Source of the DNA: DASUPK01 sp963763955
GTDB lineage: Bacteria; Actinomycetota; Thermoleophilia; Solirubrobacterales; 70-9
DNA length: 64,000 nt
Direction: 5' to 3'
Assembly: GCA_963763955.1 (NCBI GenBank)
Contig: CAVXQP010000012.1
Location: 1-64,000 of the forward strand
A program made the position numbers and the translations under genes. This document shows, piece after piece, positions 32,483 to 42,111 of the stretch. Position 1 is the first letter of the stretch, and each line of letters opens with the position of its first letter. The notes beneath the pieces are model-generated. The model ran no database searches. It saw only the letters and a list, made by a program, of their open reading frames with translations, and was not told the origin of the DNA.

Positions 32483-33067
32483 TCGGATAACGAGCCGCCG
32501 CGCGTGCCGCAGGGTCGCGCAGGCGCAGGGGAGTGTCGAGGCGGCGGAGCGGCCGCCCGATCCGAGTCGCCTGGATTCCAGGGTGCCCGTCGATGCGGTC
32601 TGCAGGGACGACATACTGGCACTGCTGAGACGCTCGCCACCATCAGCGGCCGCCGAAGCGGTGTCGCCATTGCCCGCCAGCTGGTTTGCGACGGCCGAAG
32701 CCTGCTCTTTCTCCACGCGCCGCGTGATGGGAAGGGCGCCGATCGGAGGCTCACCAGCACCCTGCACGCTGGTCAGTATGCCCTGGAAGTCTCGGCCGAC
32801 TTCGACTGACTGGAGCCCCATCGAGCAGCCCGCGGCGGCCGTCGACACGCCGCTGAGGATCAAAAGGGCAACGGGCGGTCGAGGGGTTCGAGCCGGGGGA
32901 AGGTCAGCCGGCGCTGCCAAGGGCAGTCAGTCCGGAGCGGGCACGACCAGGACCGGCTGCTCGGAATGTGGAGCAACCGCTGGGTGACGCGGCCGATGAC
33001 CAGCCCGGCAATCGGGAAATCCCTGCGGTTCCCACCACCTCAGATTCGTGCTCGACCTCTTGGGCAC
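32483..33067. other. Gap holding a decayed universal-stress-protein end
   Basis: On the minus strand, 32927 to about 33000 reads GLVIGRVTQRLLHIPSSR and, with one shift, PVLVVPAPD-like residues, the usual end of a UspA domain. The rest is missing. A minus-strand frame from 32920 starts with a lipobox-like AAAGC but overlaps the VOC gene for 290 bases and is not credible. Nothing else is supportable in these 585 bases. Confidence 0.4.
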
Positions 33068-34315
33068 TTAGGGCGGGGACGGTTCAGGCTCTGGGGGAAC
33101 TGGGCTCGGGCCGTCCAGCAGCCCCAGCCTGCCAGCAAGCCAACCGGCCGGGAGCGCCTGCAGGATGAGGGTCATGATGATCGCCAGCGCAACCACGGCC
33201 GCGTAGGTGTCGGTGTCCGGCACGCCGAGCCCGGCCAGGACTCCCACCAGAGCCGCGGGCACGACGCCGGTCTCGCGTGTCCAGCAGAGAAACGCGATCT
33301 CGCGCGGGGTCCAGGCTCCGCGCCGGTCCGGGGTGGTACAGGCGAGCACCGTCAGCGGCCGCGCGACCAGGACCAACACCCCGATCACGGCAAAGGCGGG
33401 GAGCAGATTGTCCCCGAGCACTCCGAAGGGGATGTTCGCACCCAATACCACGAAGACGAAGAAGGTGACCAGGTCGGCCGTATTGGCGGCGAATCGCCGC
33501 ATCTCCCGCTGATGCTCCTGCTGCATTTCCAGCCCCAGGTGCTCCATGTTCGCCGCGATCAGCCCGGCGAGGAAGGCGCCCAGGTAACCGCTGCCACCAG
33601 CCGAATCAAGCGAGAAGTAGCTGATCGTGACGACCATCAGAGCCGCCGCCCCAGATGACTCGCGCCAGATCCCGGCGCGACGGCTCGAGACCGTCGCCGA
33701 GAGGAGCACGCCCGCCACTATGCCGATGATGGTGCTGATCGCGAGATCGACCACGAAGTTGCCGACCGGCGTCGCCACGGAGCTGTCGCCACTGACCAGC
33801 ACGCTCGCCAGGGCCAGCGCGAGTACCGCCCCGGTGGGATCGTTGAAGGCGGACTCCGCCACCACCGTCTCGGCGACCTTGGGCCTCAGGCGGGAGCGGA
33901 CGAACAACGGAATCAGGATGGCGGGATCCGTGGGAGAAAGCACTGCTCCCATCAGCAGAGCCGCAGTCCAGGAGAGGCCGAAGGCCAGATGAGCGGCCAC
34001 GCCGGTGATCGCGGCGGTGAGGACCACCCCCGGAAGGATGAGCATCCCTAGGCCCACCCACACCTGCCGGAGCACCCCAACCGTCAGGTTGAGCCCCCCG
34101 TAGAAGAGGATCATCGAGACGCCCAGTGTGAAGATCAGCTGCGCGCCGACGGAGTCGAGCGGGACGTCGATCACGTCGAGCAGCTGGGGCCCGAGCAGCG
34201 CGCCGAACAAGACCAGGATGAGGATCTCCGGAATCCGAAGCAGGCTGGCCAGGAAACGCGCCGCGAGCGCCGCGCTGAGCATCAGGCTCAGCGTGAGGAG
34301 TACGTCGCGGGTCAC
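33068..34315 (-). CDS. CPA-family cation/proton antiporter
   Basis: A 415-residue integral membrane protein with about twelve helices and no cytoplasmic Trk domain. The segment MGAVLSPTDPAILIPLF followed by VVAESAFNDPTGAVLAL contains the two unwound motifs of CPA1 Na+(K+)/H+ antiporters, with the ND pair as ion site. Its GTG start overlaps the TGA of the preceding sensor-like gene (GTGA). It ends in a Pro/Glu tail. Confidence 0.9.
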   Translation of the reverse strand: MTRDVLLTLSLMLSAALAARFLASLLRIPEILILVLFGALLGPQLLDVIDVPLDSVGAQLIFTLGVSMILFYGGLNLTVGVLRQVWVGLGMLILPGVVLTAAITGVAAHLAFGLSWTAALLMGAVLSPTDPAILIPLFVRSRLRPKVAETVVAESAFNDPTGAVLALALASVLVSGDSSVATPVGNFVVDLAISTIIGIVAGVLLSATVSSRRAGIWRESSGAAALMVVTISYFSLDSAGGSGYLGAFLAGLIAANMEHLGLEMQQEHQREMRRFAANTADLVTFFVFVVLGANIPFGVLGDNLLPAFAVIGVLVLVARPLTVLACTTPDRRGAWTPREIAFLCWTRETGVVPAALVGVLAGLGVPDTDTYAAVVALAIIMTLILQALPAGWLAGRLGLLDGPSPVPPEPEPSPP

Positions 34316-34995
34316 GACACCTGGTCGCCCTCCGGCTCCGGCTCCGGCCGCTGGCGCGAGCGGCGCTCCCCCTCCAGCGCCATGCGTGCGACGTCGTTGA
34401 CGGTGAGAAGCAGCAGGACGATCACGAGAGCCGCGCCAAGGGCCACCGCGATCATGCGGCGACGGGCTTGGTCGCGGGCGTCATCGAAGGCGTGATTGGC
34501 GGCCTCTGCACGGCCCGCCTCAAAGGAGGCCAGGCGCTCCGCACTGGCCGCCATCGCCTCGAATTGAACGAGCTCGGGCCCGAGCAGGATCGCCTTGGTT
34601 CGCCCAGTGTCGCCCGCCTGGAGCGCGCTCCAAGCCTCGGCGTCCAGGGCCATGAAGCGATCGAAGCCAGCTTTGAGGCGGCCGACCAGCGGGCGCTCGC
34701 CTGGTTGCGTGAGCGTGGCCGCGGCCCGCTCGAGGTTTGCGCGCAGCTCGGACGCCGAGCGTACGAATCGCGGTCGCGATCGCCCGTCGTCGTAGCCGTA
34801 GGCCGTCTGCCACCCGTTCATGTCGGTGACTCCGAACTTGAGCTCCCGAGCGAGCGACTCGTCCCCCGCGCGCGCCTGCACCGTGTCGAAGCTGCCGGAC
34901 ATCTGCCCCATCCCGTGAAGTGCAACGGCCGTGGTGGCGATTGGGCCAAGGATCGTGAGCGCGATCGCGGTGTAGAGCTTCACCCTAATCGTCAT
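34312..34995 (-). CDS. Four-helix-bundle sensor-like membrane protein without output domain
   Basis: A 227-residue protein with TM1 (LYTAIALTILGPIATTAVAL), an extracytoplasmic helical domain of about 150 residues like 4HB_MCP sensors (ELKFGVTDMNGWQTAYGYDD), TM2 (MIAVALGAALVIVLLLLTV) and only 20 charged cytoplasmic residues. No HAMP, kinase or MCP part follows. It is translationally coupled to the antiporter, so it may modulate transport in response to an external cue. Confidence 0.65.
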   Translation of the reverse strand: MTIRVKLYTAIALTILGPIATTAVALHGMGQMSGSFDTVQARAGDESLARELKFGVTDMNGWQTAYGYDDGRSRPRFVRSASELRANLERAAATLTQPGERPLVGRLKAGFDRFMALDAEAWSALQAGDTGRTKAILLGPELVQFEAMAASAERLASFEAGRAEAANHAFDDARDQARRRMIAVALGAALVIVLLLLTVNDVARMALEGERRSRQRPEPEPEGDQVS

Positions 34996-35062
34996 CGGGC
35001 CGGCCCCGTCATGTACGCCCCACCCTGTCTCCTAACGCGATCCATAGAATGCGCGCGCGAAA

Positions 35063-35281
35063 GTGATCCTCTTCCTGCTCACGGGCCACGCACCCCCATT
35101 CCTTCTGGTCTGCCTCCTGATCATGTGCTACCTGACCGGGTACGAGCTGTGGAAGGAGCGGGACCTGCAGTTTCTCTGGAAGGCGTGGTGGGTGCTGTTG
35201 GTGTTCATCCTGAACCTGCTTGGCTTCGCGCTCTTCTGGATCTGGCTGCTGATCAGGCGGACGCGGGCGCGCACCACGTAG
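35063..35281 (+). CDS. Two-helix membrane protein (72 aa)
   Basis: Two helices (PFLLVCLLIMCYLTGYEL and WWVLLVFILNLLGFALFWIWLLI) are separated by a short charged loop KERDLQFLWK, with a basic end. It is of PLD-nuclease-N-like size and pattern but lacks its full motif. The start is GTG 35063, with TAGAAT some 13 bases upstream. The function is unknown. Confidence 0.6.
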   Translation: MILFLLTGHAPPFLLVCLLIMCYLTGYELWKERDLQFLWKAWWVLLVFILNLLGFALFWIWLLIRRTRARTT

Positions 35282-35292
35282 AGCCATCCCGC

Positions 35293-37106
35293 CTAGTCCT
35301 GCTCCGCTCGTACCCGGTGCAGGCGCACCAGCTTCAGGGCGAGCTCGAGCGACAGCAGGTCCTCACTCGATAGATCCAGGTCGGCGACGCGCTCGATGCG
35401 ATCGAGCCGCTGGCGCACGGTGTTCGGATGCACGAAGAGGGCTCGGGCAGTGGAGGTGATTCGGCCGCGATCGGCGAGGAACCGCTCGAGCGTGTCGACG
35501 AGACAGGCGTTGCCTCGGCGGTCGTACTCGAGCAGCTTCTCGACCGACTGGCGGTAGCGGTCGCGCGGCGCCTCGTCGAGCTCCAGGTGCACCAGGTAGC
35601 GGTATGCACCAAGCTGCTCATAGGAGACGGCGCCTCCCTCGGCTACGAGCGACCTGCCGATCCGTGCGGCGTCGGCGGCCTCGCGAATTCTTCTCCGGGC
35701 GTTCAATGCGCCTCGATCGACCTCACTCAATCCGACCACCAGGCCCGCTTCCTGGCCCAGCGGCTCGCACGCGGCCCGGAGCTCCTCAACCGCGTTGTCC
35801 CTTCGCGCCGGCAGCGGAGCCAGTGCGCGCACCCGGTCGGGGCGAGAGTCGAGGAACGCCCAAGCTGCCGAGCCGCCGAAACTGCTCCTGCAACCGGCCC
35901 GCCAGCTCCGACCAGATTCGGCCGGCCACCGGGCGCCTGTGCGGCGCGCTCCACGTGCACGAAGACGTGCGGCTGGGTCAGGTCGCAGCCTGCTTCACCC
36001 GCCTTGGCCTCGGCCGCCTCCGCCGAGCCGGCCGCGAGCGCGTCGAACATGTCCTTGACGCGGTTCTCGGCCGTCAGCCGCTCGATCAGCTCGGTCTTCT
36101 TCAGGCCTACGGCAGTCTGGTTGGCGACGGCTCCGAGCAGCTCCTCGTCCTCTTCGGCGAACTGCCGGTCGTTCGCGAGGCAGCAGATGATCCCGAGCTG
36201 CTCGTCGCCCGCCACCAGGGGAGCTACCAGCAGAGCGTTATCGTCGACGTCCGGCCACAACGTCCGAGCGGCGCGGCCACCCCCGCCACGCCCCCGGCCA
36301 TTGGCCCGGCGCATCAGGTCGAGCACCAGGCTGGTCCCGCCGGGCCTGCGACTCGGCGCTGGCGCTTGCTCCGGATCGGCCCCCGCCAGCACCAGCTGGT
36401 CGGCTTGCCTGTCGAGGCGGTAGATCTGGCAAGCGCCCGCGCCCAGCAGCTCCCTGGTGCCGCGCGTGACCGTCTCGATGAGGTCCTCCCTCAGGGTGAC
36501 CTCGGCAAGTCTCTGGCTCAGCTGATTGAGTGTGGTCAGCGCCTGTACCCGCCTACGGGTCTCCTCATAGAGCTGCGCGTTCTCGATGGCGCCGGCGACC
36601 AGCGACGCCGTGTGGACGAGGAAGTTGAGCACCTCGTCGTCGAATTCGCGAGGTGCTGCGGTGTGCAGAACGGCGACCCCGATAACGTCACCGGACTTCG
36701 CCAGGAGCGGCACTGCGACCATCGACTGGAAGCGCTCCTCCTCCAGCTCGGGCACGTACTTCATCCGGGGATCCGCCATTGCATTCTCTGGAATGAACTC
36801 CGGCGTCCTCGTCCGGGCGACCCAGCCGGCGAGGCCCTCGTCCACACCGAGGTCGAGCTTGCCGACGAACGGCGAATAGCGTGGCGAGGCGGCCCGCAAC
36901 ACCAACCGCTCGCCCTCGAGAAAGTAGATGAAGCAGGCGTGGCAGCTGGTTGCGTCGGTGGCGATTTCCACGATCCCGCTCAGGACTCGGCCGAGATCGA
37001 GCGAGGACGAGACGGTCTGGATGACCGCGTAGAGGGTCTCGGTCTCGCGCTGGGCGCTCCGCAGGGAGCTTTGCTGCTCAGTCCCCGGCACCGACTGCAC
37101 GGTCAA
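35293..37106 (-). CDS. GAF-domain PucR/CdaR-type regulator, frameshifted
   Basis: The first frame gives two GAF domains (about residues 25-165 and 185-345; for example TSCHACFIYFLEGERLVLRA and GLAGWVARTRTPEFIPENAM), then the start of a CdaR-like middle domain. The second frame (from about 35832) ends with LVDTLERFLADRGRITSTAR and ALFVHPNTVRQRLDRIERV, the PucR C-terminal helix-turn-helix. A shift between 35830 and 35910 joins them, about 604 residues. It is divergent from amt, which suggests control of nitrogen-related genes. A GGAGG sits six bases before TTG 37106. Confidence 0.8.
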
Positions 37107-37194
37107 GCAAGCCCTCCGTTCTCTCCTCCATGCGCGCCAATCCTAACCCCGCGCGCATCGTGAGCCTATGTGCGAACCCTACGTCAATAACGCA

Positions 37195-37213
37195 GCAAAT
37201 GTGTGGGATTTGC
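37195..37213. promoter_or_regulatory. Inverted repeat between the PucR-type regulator and amt
   Basis: GCAAAT (37195-37200) and ATTTGC (37208-37213) form a perfect inverted repeat around seven bases in the 212-bp divergent intergenic region. It is a candidate operator for the adjacent regulator, an inference from symmetry and position. Confidence 0.4.
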
Positions 37214-37318
37214 CTATTGTGCGACTGCCGCCAGGGAGGATAAGTTGCCGCTGCTCGAAGCTTGTGACCTCGGTGGCGTGAGAAACAGCGCGACTACGGG
37301 GAGAGAGATCGACCGGCA

Positions 37319-38760
37319 ATGATCCACTTTCTCATCGCTCAGGCTTCACCGTTGCAAGGCCCGATAACGGACTTGCAAGACGCTCAGACGCTGGACAGCG
37401 CGATTCTGGGGGAGCAGTTCTACTTCTTCACGGTCGTCCTCATGTGGCTCATTCACGTGGGCTTCATGACCTACGAGACCGGGCGTCGCACGTCGCAAGA
37501 ACGCCCTGGCGACGGCGATGAAGAACATCCTGACGATCGCGGTGGTCACTCCCACCATGTACTACATCGGCTGGTGGATCTACAGCTGCAACCAGCCGGG
37601 CTTCCCGCCGATCGGGCCGAACAGCGCCGACTTCACCAGCGTCACCTGTCAGAGCGGGATCCCGTGGTCGGACACCTTCGGGCCCAACCTGACCAACAAC
37701 ATCAATCTGGTCTTCTTCCTGGCCTTCCGCTGTTCTCCTGGACGACCGCCTCGATCATGTCCGGGTCGCTGCTCGAGCGGGTTCGGCTCTCGGCCTATCT
37801 GGTTCTGGCCTGCCTGCTCGGCTCGGTCGTCTGGATGCTGGACGCGGCCTGGGGCTGGAGCGCAGGAGGGTGGATGACGCTGCGCTTCGGCTTCCACGAC
37901 TCGATCGCCTCCGCCGTGGTGCACGGCGTTTCGGGAGCGTTCACGCTCGGGGTGTTATTCAACCTAGGGCCACGAATAGGCAAGTACACGAAGGAGGGCC
38001 TGACGAGGACCTTCAGGCCCCACAACATCCACATGACACTTGATGGGGCTGATGCTGATCTTCACGGGCTTCTACGGCTTCTACGCCGCCTGCCTGGTGA
38101 TCGCGTCAACGACCTTCCCAGGGTGGGCGAACATCTACCTCAGCCCCACCACGCTCGGCTCGATCGCGATGATCATCACCTTCGGGTTTCGCGGGAGGAT
38201 TCACCGGCGCCTACTTCACCAGCCGTGGCGACCCGTTCTGGACCGTCTCGGGCGGGCTCGCGGGTGTGATCGGCGTCTCGGCCGGAGCCGACGTCTACGC
38301 CCCGACCCTCGGCTATCTGCTGGCGATGATCACCGGCGGCACGGTCGTCTACGTCGGAACCTGGATCGAGGAGAAGATGAGGATCGACGACGTGGTCGGG
38401 GCGGTCGCCGTGCACGGCTACTCGGGCTTCCTGGGCATCATCTGGGTCGGTGTGTTCGCTGCCGGCTATCCAACCGGTCTCAACAACGTGGACAGCTCCA
38501 TCTGGGGTCAGCTGCTGGGCGTGGCGACGTTCCTGCCTCTGGGCTTCCTCTCGGGCTGGGTGGCAGCCAAGATCCTGAAGAAGCTCAACCTGCTGCGCGT
38601 GCCGCCCGAGGTGGAGCTCGACGGGCTCGATTCTGCCGAGTACCGAGATGACATCCACGTGCCCGAGTTCGCCATCGGGCGAGGACCGATGATCGAGCCC
38701 GACGGGGTGACCAGAACCCCGCCGAACACGTCCAACGTGAGGCTGCCAAGGAGCTGGTGA
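37319..38760 (+). CDS. amt: Ammonium transporter, frameshifted
   Basis: The Amt/MEP/Rh channel, about 479 residues. Visible in order are an N-terminal segment, IMSGSLLERVRLSAYLVLACLLG, FGFHDSIASAVVHGVSGAFTLG, GLMLIFTGFYGFYAACLV, FGFAGGFTGAYFTSRGD, and VVGAVAVHGYSGFLGIIWVG, including the pore histidine regions (VVHG, AVHG). Shifts near 37490, 37730, 38040 and 38190 break the frame. At 38040 (extra T) and 38190 (extra T) deleting one base restores the family sequence. It lies downstream of the divergent PucR-type regulator. Confidence 0.82.
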
Positions 38761-38761
38761 G

Positions 38762-39170
38762 ATGACCGCACCCGAAGCTGGAGGGGAGAGTAGAGTCGAT
38801 CCGATGGGCGAGGAGGATTGCATGCCGGCGATAATCGATAGCTCCCCTGCTTGCGTCACCCACAACACGGACGCAATTCCGGCCGATGACTCCACGGACT
38901 TCATCCTCCAGGCGAACTACAAGGACTGTGCCGGGTTCATGACGTTCGGGCCCGGGACCGTCTACGGGCCGGATGGCAGTCGCGGCGACGGCGCCTACTA
39001 CGCGCTGACATACATCGGCATCTTCGTCACGATCGCGGTCTTGATCGGCGTGGGTCGTCTACGAGAACAGGCGCCTAGTCAGATACGCGTCCGCAGGGCT
39101 CGCGGGAGATCCCGGTCCGCCTCGCGAAAAAGCCGTGGTTGAGCGCTTCATCCGGGGGAGGGAGCGCTGA
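38762..39170 (+). CDS. Single-helix protein after amt, frameshifted
   Basis: It begins one base after the amt stop. The first 90 residues are polar with three cysteines (GEEDCM, SPACVTHN, YKDCAGF), then a helix (YYALTYIGIFVTIAVLIG). A shift near 39050 changes the end from an Arg-rich text to WVVYENRRLVRYASAGLAGD and a stop at 39168. I know no family. Its place in the amt operon suggests an accessory role. Confidence 0.55.
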
Positions 39171-39171
39171 G

Positions 39172-39325
39172 ATGAGCGGAAAGCAAATCGAGTTCCCGCC
39201 CAAGCAGACTCACGTCAAGGGGTTCGAGTACGGGATGCTGGCGATCTGCATCCTCTGCGTGGTGATCGTCTCTGATCATCGTGCTCGCTACCAGCATCGG
39301 GATCGAATCCCGTCCGACCGTCTGA
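39172..39325 (+). CDS. One-helix protein (51 aa), frameshifted
   Basis: MSGKQIEFPPKQTHVKGFEY leads into a helix (GMLAICILCVVIVS), which continues LIIVLATSIGIESRPTV after removal of one extra base near 39270. It starts two bases after the preceding stop, as part of the amt operon. Unknown. Confidence 0.5.
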
Positions 39326-39328
39326 GGC

Positions 39329-39831
39329 GTGGGCGAAAGCGAGGTCGGTCCCGGCGGCGGTAATGTCGGCCCGGTGGCGGATCCCCCAAACCGAGCGACC
39401 TGGTCGGACCCGAGCACGTGGGTGCAGGGACGCAGCGGGCGGGTTCGCCCGACCTGGGGTCGTATCCTCGTCCTGATCGCTCTGGTCGTGCTGGCGGCCG
39501 TCGTCGCCCGAGAGCTGCCAGCAATCGCAGATCCGGGTCACCAAGGAGCAGGCGATCGCGATCGCCGACCGACAGATCGACTTCAAGCCGGGGTCCACCC
39601 AGATCCGGCTGCTCCGACAGGGCCTCAACCGGAAGCCCTTCTGGTTCGTCTCCCTGTCGGACCCGATCGGGAGCGCCACCCACCCCCGCGGCTTCACGCG
39701 GATCGTCATCGTCGAGATAGACGCGAACACCGGTAGCGTCGAGGATGTGAAAGCGGAGTGCGAGTCCGGCGAGCCCGGCGAAGAGGAAGAGCCAGGGGGA
39801 CAAGTCCACCCCGAGCAAGGTGCAGCAGTAG
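39329..39831 (+). CDS. Membrane-anchored PepSY-like protein, frameshifted
   Basis: A helix (GRILVLIALVVLAAVVAREL) is followed in the next frame by an extracytoplasmic domain: VTKEQAIAIADRQIDFKPGS and GFTRIVIVEIDANTGSVEDV, the pattern of a PepSY domain. The shift is near 39525. The end is uncertain: a third frame gives a stop at 39829-39831, while the domain frame runs on into the next gene. The function is unknown; PepSY domains often inhibit or hold extracellular enzymes. Confidence 0.5.
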
Positions 39832-39836
39832 GGGTC

Positions 39837-40552
39837 GTGCGGCTCCTCATCCTCCAGCACATCTCCTGCGAGCCTCCGGGCGTCTTCTCGGAGGTGATGC
39901 GCGAGCGCGGAGTCGAGCCGGTCGCGGTGGAGCTCGATGAGAACGAGCCCCTTCCCGATTGGCGGGAATTCGATGCCGTGCTCGCGATGGGCGGCCCGAT
40001 GGGCGCCAACGACGATGCAGACCATCCCTGGCTGAGCGGCGGAGAAGGAGCTCGTGCGCGAGGTGGTCGAGGACGGCCGCCCCTTTCTCGGCGTCTGCCT
40101 CGGCGTGCAGCTGCTGGCCTCGGCGCTGGGCGCGCCGGTCCGCACAATGGACAGCCCGGAGCTCGGCCTGCTGCCCGTGGAGCTGACCGCCCGAGGGTCG
40201 CGAGCACCCCCTGTTCGAGGGCGTCGAGGACCCCTTCCCCTCGCTGCAGTGGCACGGGGACACCTTCGACCTGCCGGACGGCGCCGTCGCGCTGGCGAGC
40301 TCCCCCGTCGCCACGCAGGCCTTCCAGGCGGGCGAGCGCGCCTTCGGGATCCAGTTCCACCTCGAGGTCACGCCCGAGATGGCCCGCGAATGGTCCGAGG
40401 TCCCCGAGTACCGCGCCTATCTCGCCGAGGCGCTCGACCCCGAGCGGGCCGACGCCTTCCTCGCCGAGCTCGAGCAGCGCGCCGAGGAGCTCCATCCCAC
40501 CGCCCGCCGGCTGTTCGGCAACTGGCTGAAGCTAGCCGGCGACACGGCCTGA
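39837..40552 (+). CDS. Class I glutamine amidotransferase, frameshifted
   Basis: A GuaA-like amidotransferase of about 237 residues. The frames give VRLLILQHISCEPPGVFSEV, DAVLAMGGPMGANDD, then RPFLGVCLGVQLLASALG with the nucleophilic cysteine, and FGIQFHLEVTPEMAREW with the His-Glu pair. It releases ammonia from glutamine for an unknown acceptor. One extra base near 40037 and another near 40200 explain the shifts. Stand-alone members act on small molecules; location in the amt operon fits nitrogen use. Confidence 0.78.
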
Positions 40553-40587
40553 GCGTGGCCGTGCGTCCGGAGAACGAGGTCCCGGCA

Positions 40588-40770
40588 ATGGCCCGTCAAT
40601 ACCAGTGTCTCGACGCCGGGTGCGGGGCGATCATCGTCGCCGCGGACGAGCAGGCTCTGGTGGAGGCCGTGCAACGGCACATGGCCGATGAGCACGGCAG
40701 CTTCGAGCTCGAGGACGTGATCATCGACATGTCCGCCGAGGCCGACGACGGCGAAGAGGAGGAACGCTGA
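40588..40770 (+). CDS. DUF1059-type small protein (60 aa)
   Basis: MARQYQCLDAGCGAIIVAAD, then a helix with VEAVQRHMADEHG. The two cysteines and the HxxxxH arrangement match DUF1059, a likely metal-binding small protein. An acidic tail ends in GEEEER. Its TGA overlaps the ATG of the R2-like gene (TGATG). The function is unknown. Confidence 0.7.
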   Translation: MARQYQCLDAGCGAIIVAADEQALVEAVQRHMADEHGSFELEDVIIDMSAEADDGEEEER

Positions 40771-41745
40771 TGGCGGACGGGAACGGCGGGCATCCCGACC
40801 CCGACGTCGTCCGGCGCTTCCACTTCACCCGGTCGATGGTCGAAGGGCCCGGTGTACCGGAAGTACAAGTTCGCGGTCAAGAAGATCTGGGACGTCGACG
40901 ACCTCGACTTCACGCAGGACGCCGCCGACTGGGAGCGGATCTCGGAGCAGCAGCGCGAGGGCCTTCTCGGCGTGACCATCCGATTCCTGGCCGGCGAGCA
41001 GGCGGTGACCGACGAGCTCGTGCCGATGATCGCCGCCTCCCACGCCCTGGGCCGCTTCGACTGGGTCACCTACCTCTCGACCTTCCTGATGGAGGAGGCG
41101 AAGCACGCCGAGTTCTTCATGCGCTGGCACGACGAGGTCGTCGGCGTGCTCGAGCCCGAGGAGGTCGCGCGCCACTTCCTGGTCCGCGGCGAGACCATCG
41201 ACCCGAGCGGGCGGTTCGAGGTCCGAGACGTGCTCCACGAAGCGCTGCCCCGATACGGACAAGAGCTGCTGCAGGCGGCGATGGAAGGCGACCGGGATCA
41301 GATCGAGGCGGCGTTCGTCCGCTTCTCGGCCGCCTACAACGGGTTCGTCGAGGGCGTCCTCACCATGCCCTCCTACGAGATCGTCATCGACACCACGGAT
41401 CTCTGGAACGCCTTCCCCGGGCTAAAGGAGGGGTTCAGGCTGATCCTGCGAGACGAGGGCAGGCACATCACCTTCGGCACCCAGGCGTGCCGGACGCTGA
41501 TCGAGAAGAACCCCGAATACGAGGCTCTTGTGCACGAGGTCTTCGCTGAATATCGCGGCAATCTCGTGGGCCTGGTCGAGTACCAGAAGGCCGTGCCCGG
41601 CCTCGATCTCGACAAGTACCAGCAGCAGAAGGTCCGGCACTACCGCAACCGCTGCCGCGAGATGGGGATCACCCCCGATCCGGAGCTGATCGACCAGATC
41701 CTCGATCCGGAGATCGACTTCATGGTCGGCGTGCAGGCCGGCTAG
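40770..41745 (+). CDS. R2-like ligand-binding oxidase, one frameshift
   Basis: A ferritin-like carboxylate protein of about 325 residues. Metal ligands are visible: LAGEQAVTDEL (Glu), MEEAKHAEFF (Glu and His), YNGFVEGVLT (Glu) and RDEGRHITFG (Glu and His). Length and sequence match the R2-like ligand-binding oxidases, which carry a Mn/Fe centre, rather than a ribonucleotide reductase R2, and no nrdE/nrdA is near. The N-terminus shifts near 40848 (one extra base). The physiological substrate of this family is unknown. Confidence 0.85.
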
Positions 41746-41758
41746 GCGCCGCACCCCG

Positions 41759-42022
41759 CTACTTCTGCGCGTAGTACCGCGCGTTGATCTCGGTGAACTT
41801 CGCCTGGTCCTCCGCCACCTGGTCCTCGGGGAAGATCGCGTCCACCGGGCAGACCTCGACGCAGGCGTCGCAGTCGATGCACTCGGCCGGGTCGATGTAG
41901 AGCTGCCGGTGATCGTCGAAGTCCGCCTCCTCCGCGGTGGGGTGGATGCAGTCCACCGGGCAGACCTCTACGCAGGTCAGGTCCTTCAAGTCGATGCATG
42001 GTTCGGTGATGACGTAGGTCAC
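41759..42022 (-). CDS. fdxA: 7Fe-type ferredoxin
   Basis: An 87-residue ferredoxin. The first cluster motif C-x6/7-C-x3-CP (PCIDLKDLTCVEVCPVDCI) fits a [3Fe-4S] cluster, and CIDCDACVEVCPVDAI fits a [4Fe-4S] cluster. GTG 42022 follows GAGAGGAG. It is convergent to the R2-like oxidase with 13 bases between the stops, and could donate electrons to it or to the glutamate-synthase-like enzyme. Confidence 0.92.
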   Translation of the reverse strand: MTYVITEPCIDLKDLTCVEVCPVDCIHPTAEEADFDDHRQLYIDPAECIDCDACVEVCPVDAIFPEDQVAEDQAKFTEINARYYAQK

Positions 42023-42111
42023 TCTGTTTAACTCCTCTCGCGATCCGAGCGCGAACTCAAGTTAAGGTCGCGGGTGTGACGAATGATAGGTGCGCGGGGC
42101 GCGGGTTGGCG

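Noticed and set aside
32195..32920. Lipoprotein-like frame on the minus strand
   Set aside because: It has an AAAGC lipobox-like start but overlaps the well-supported VOC gene by 290 bases, and the rest is low in protein character.
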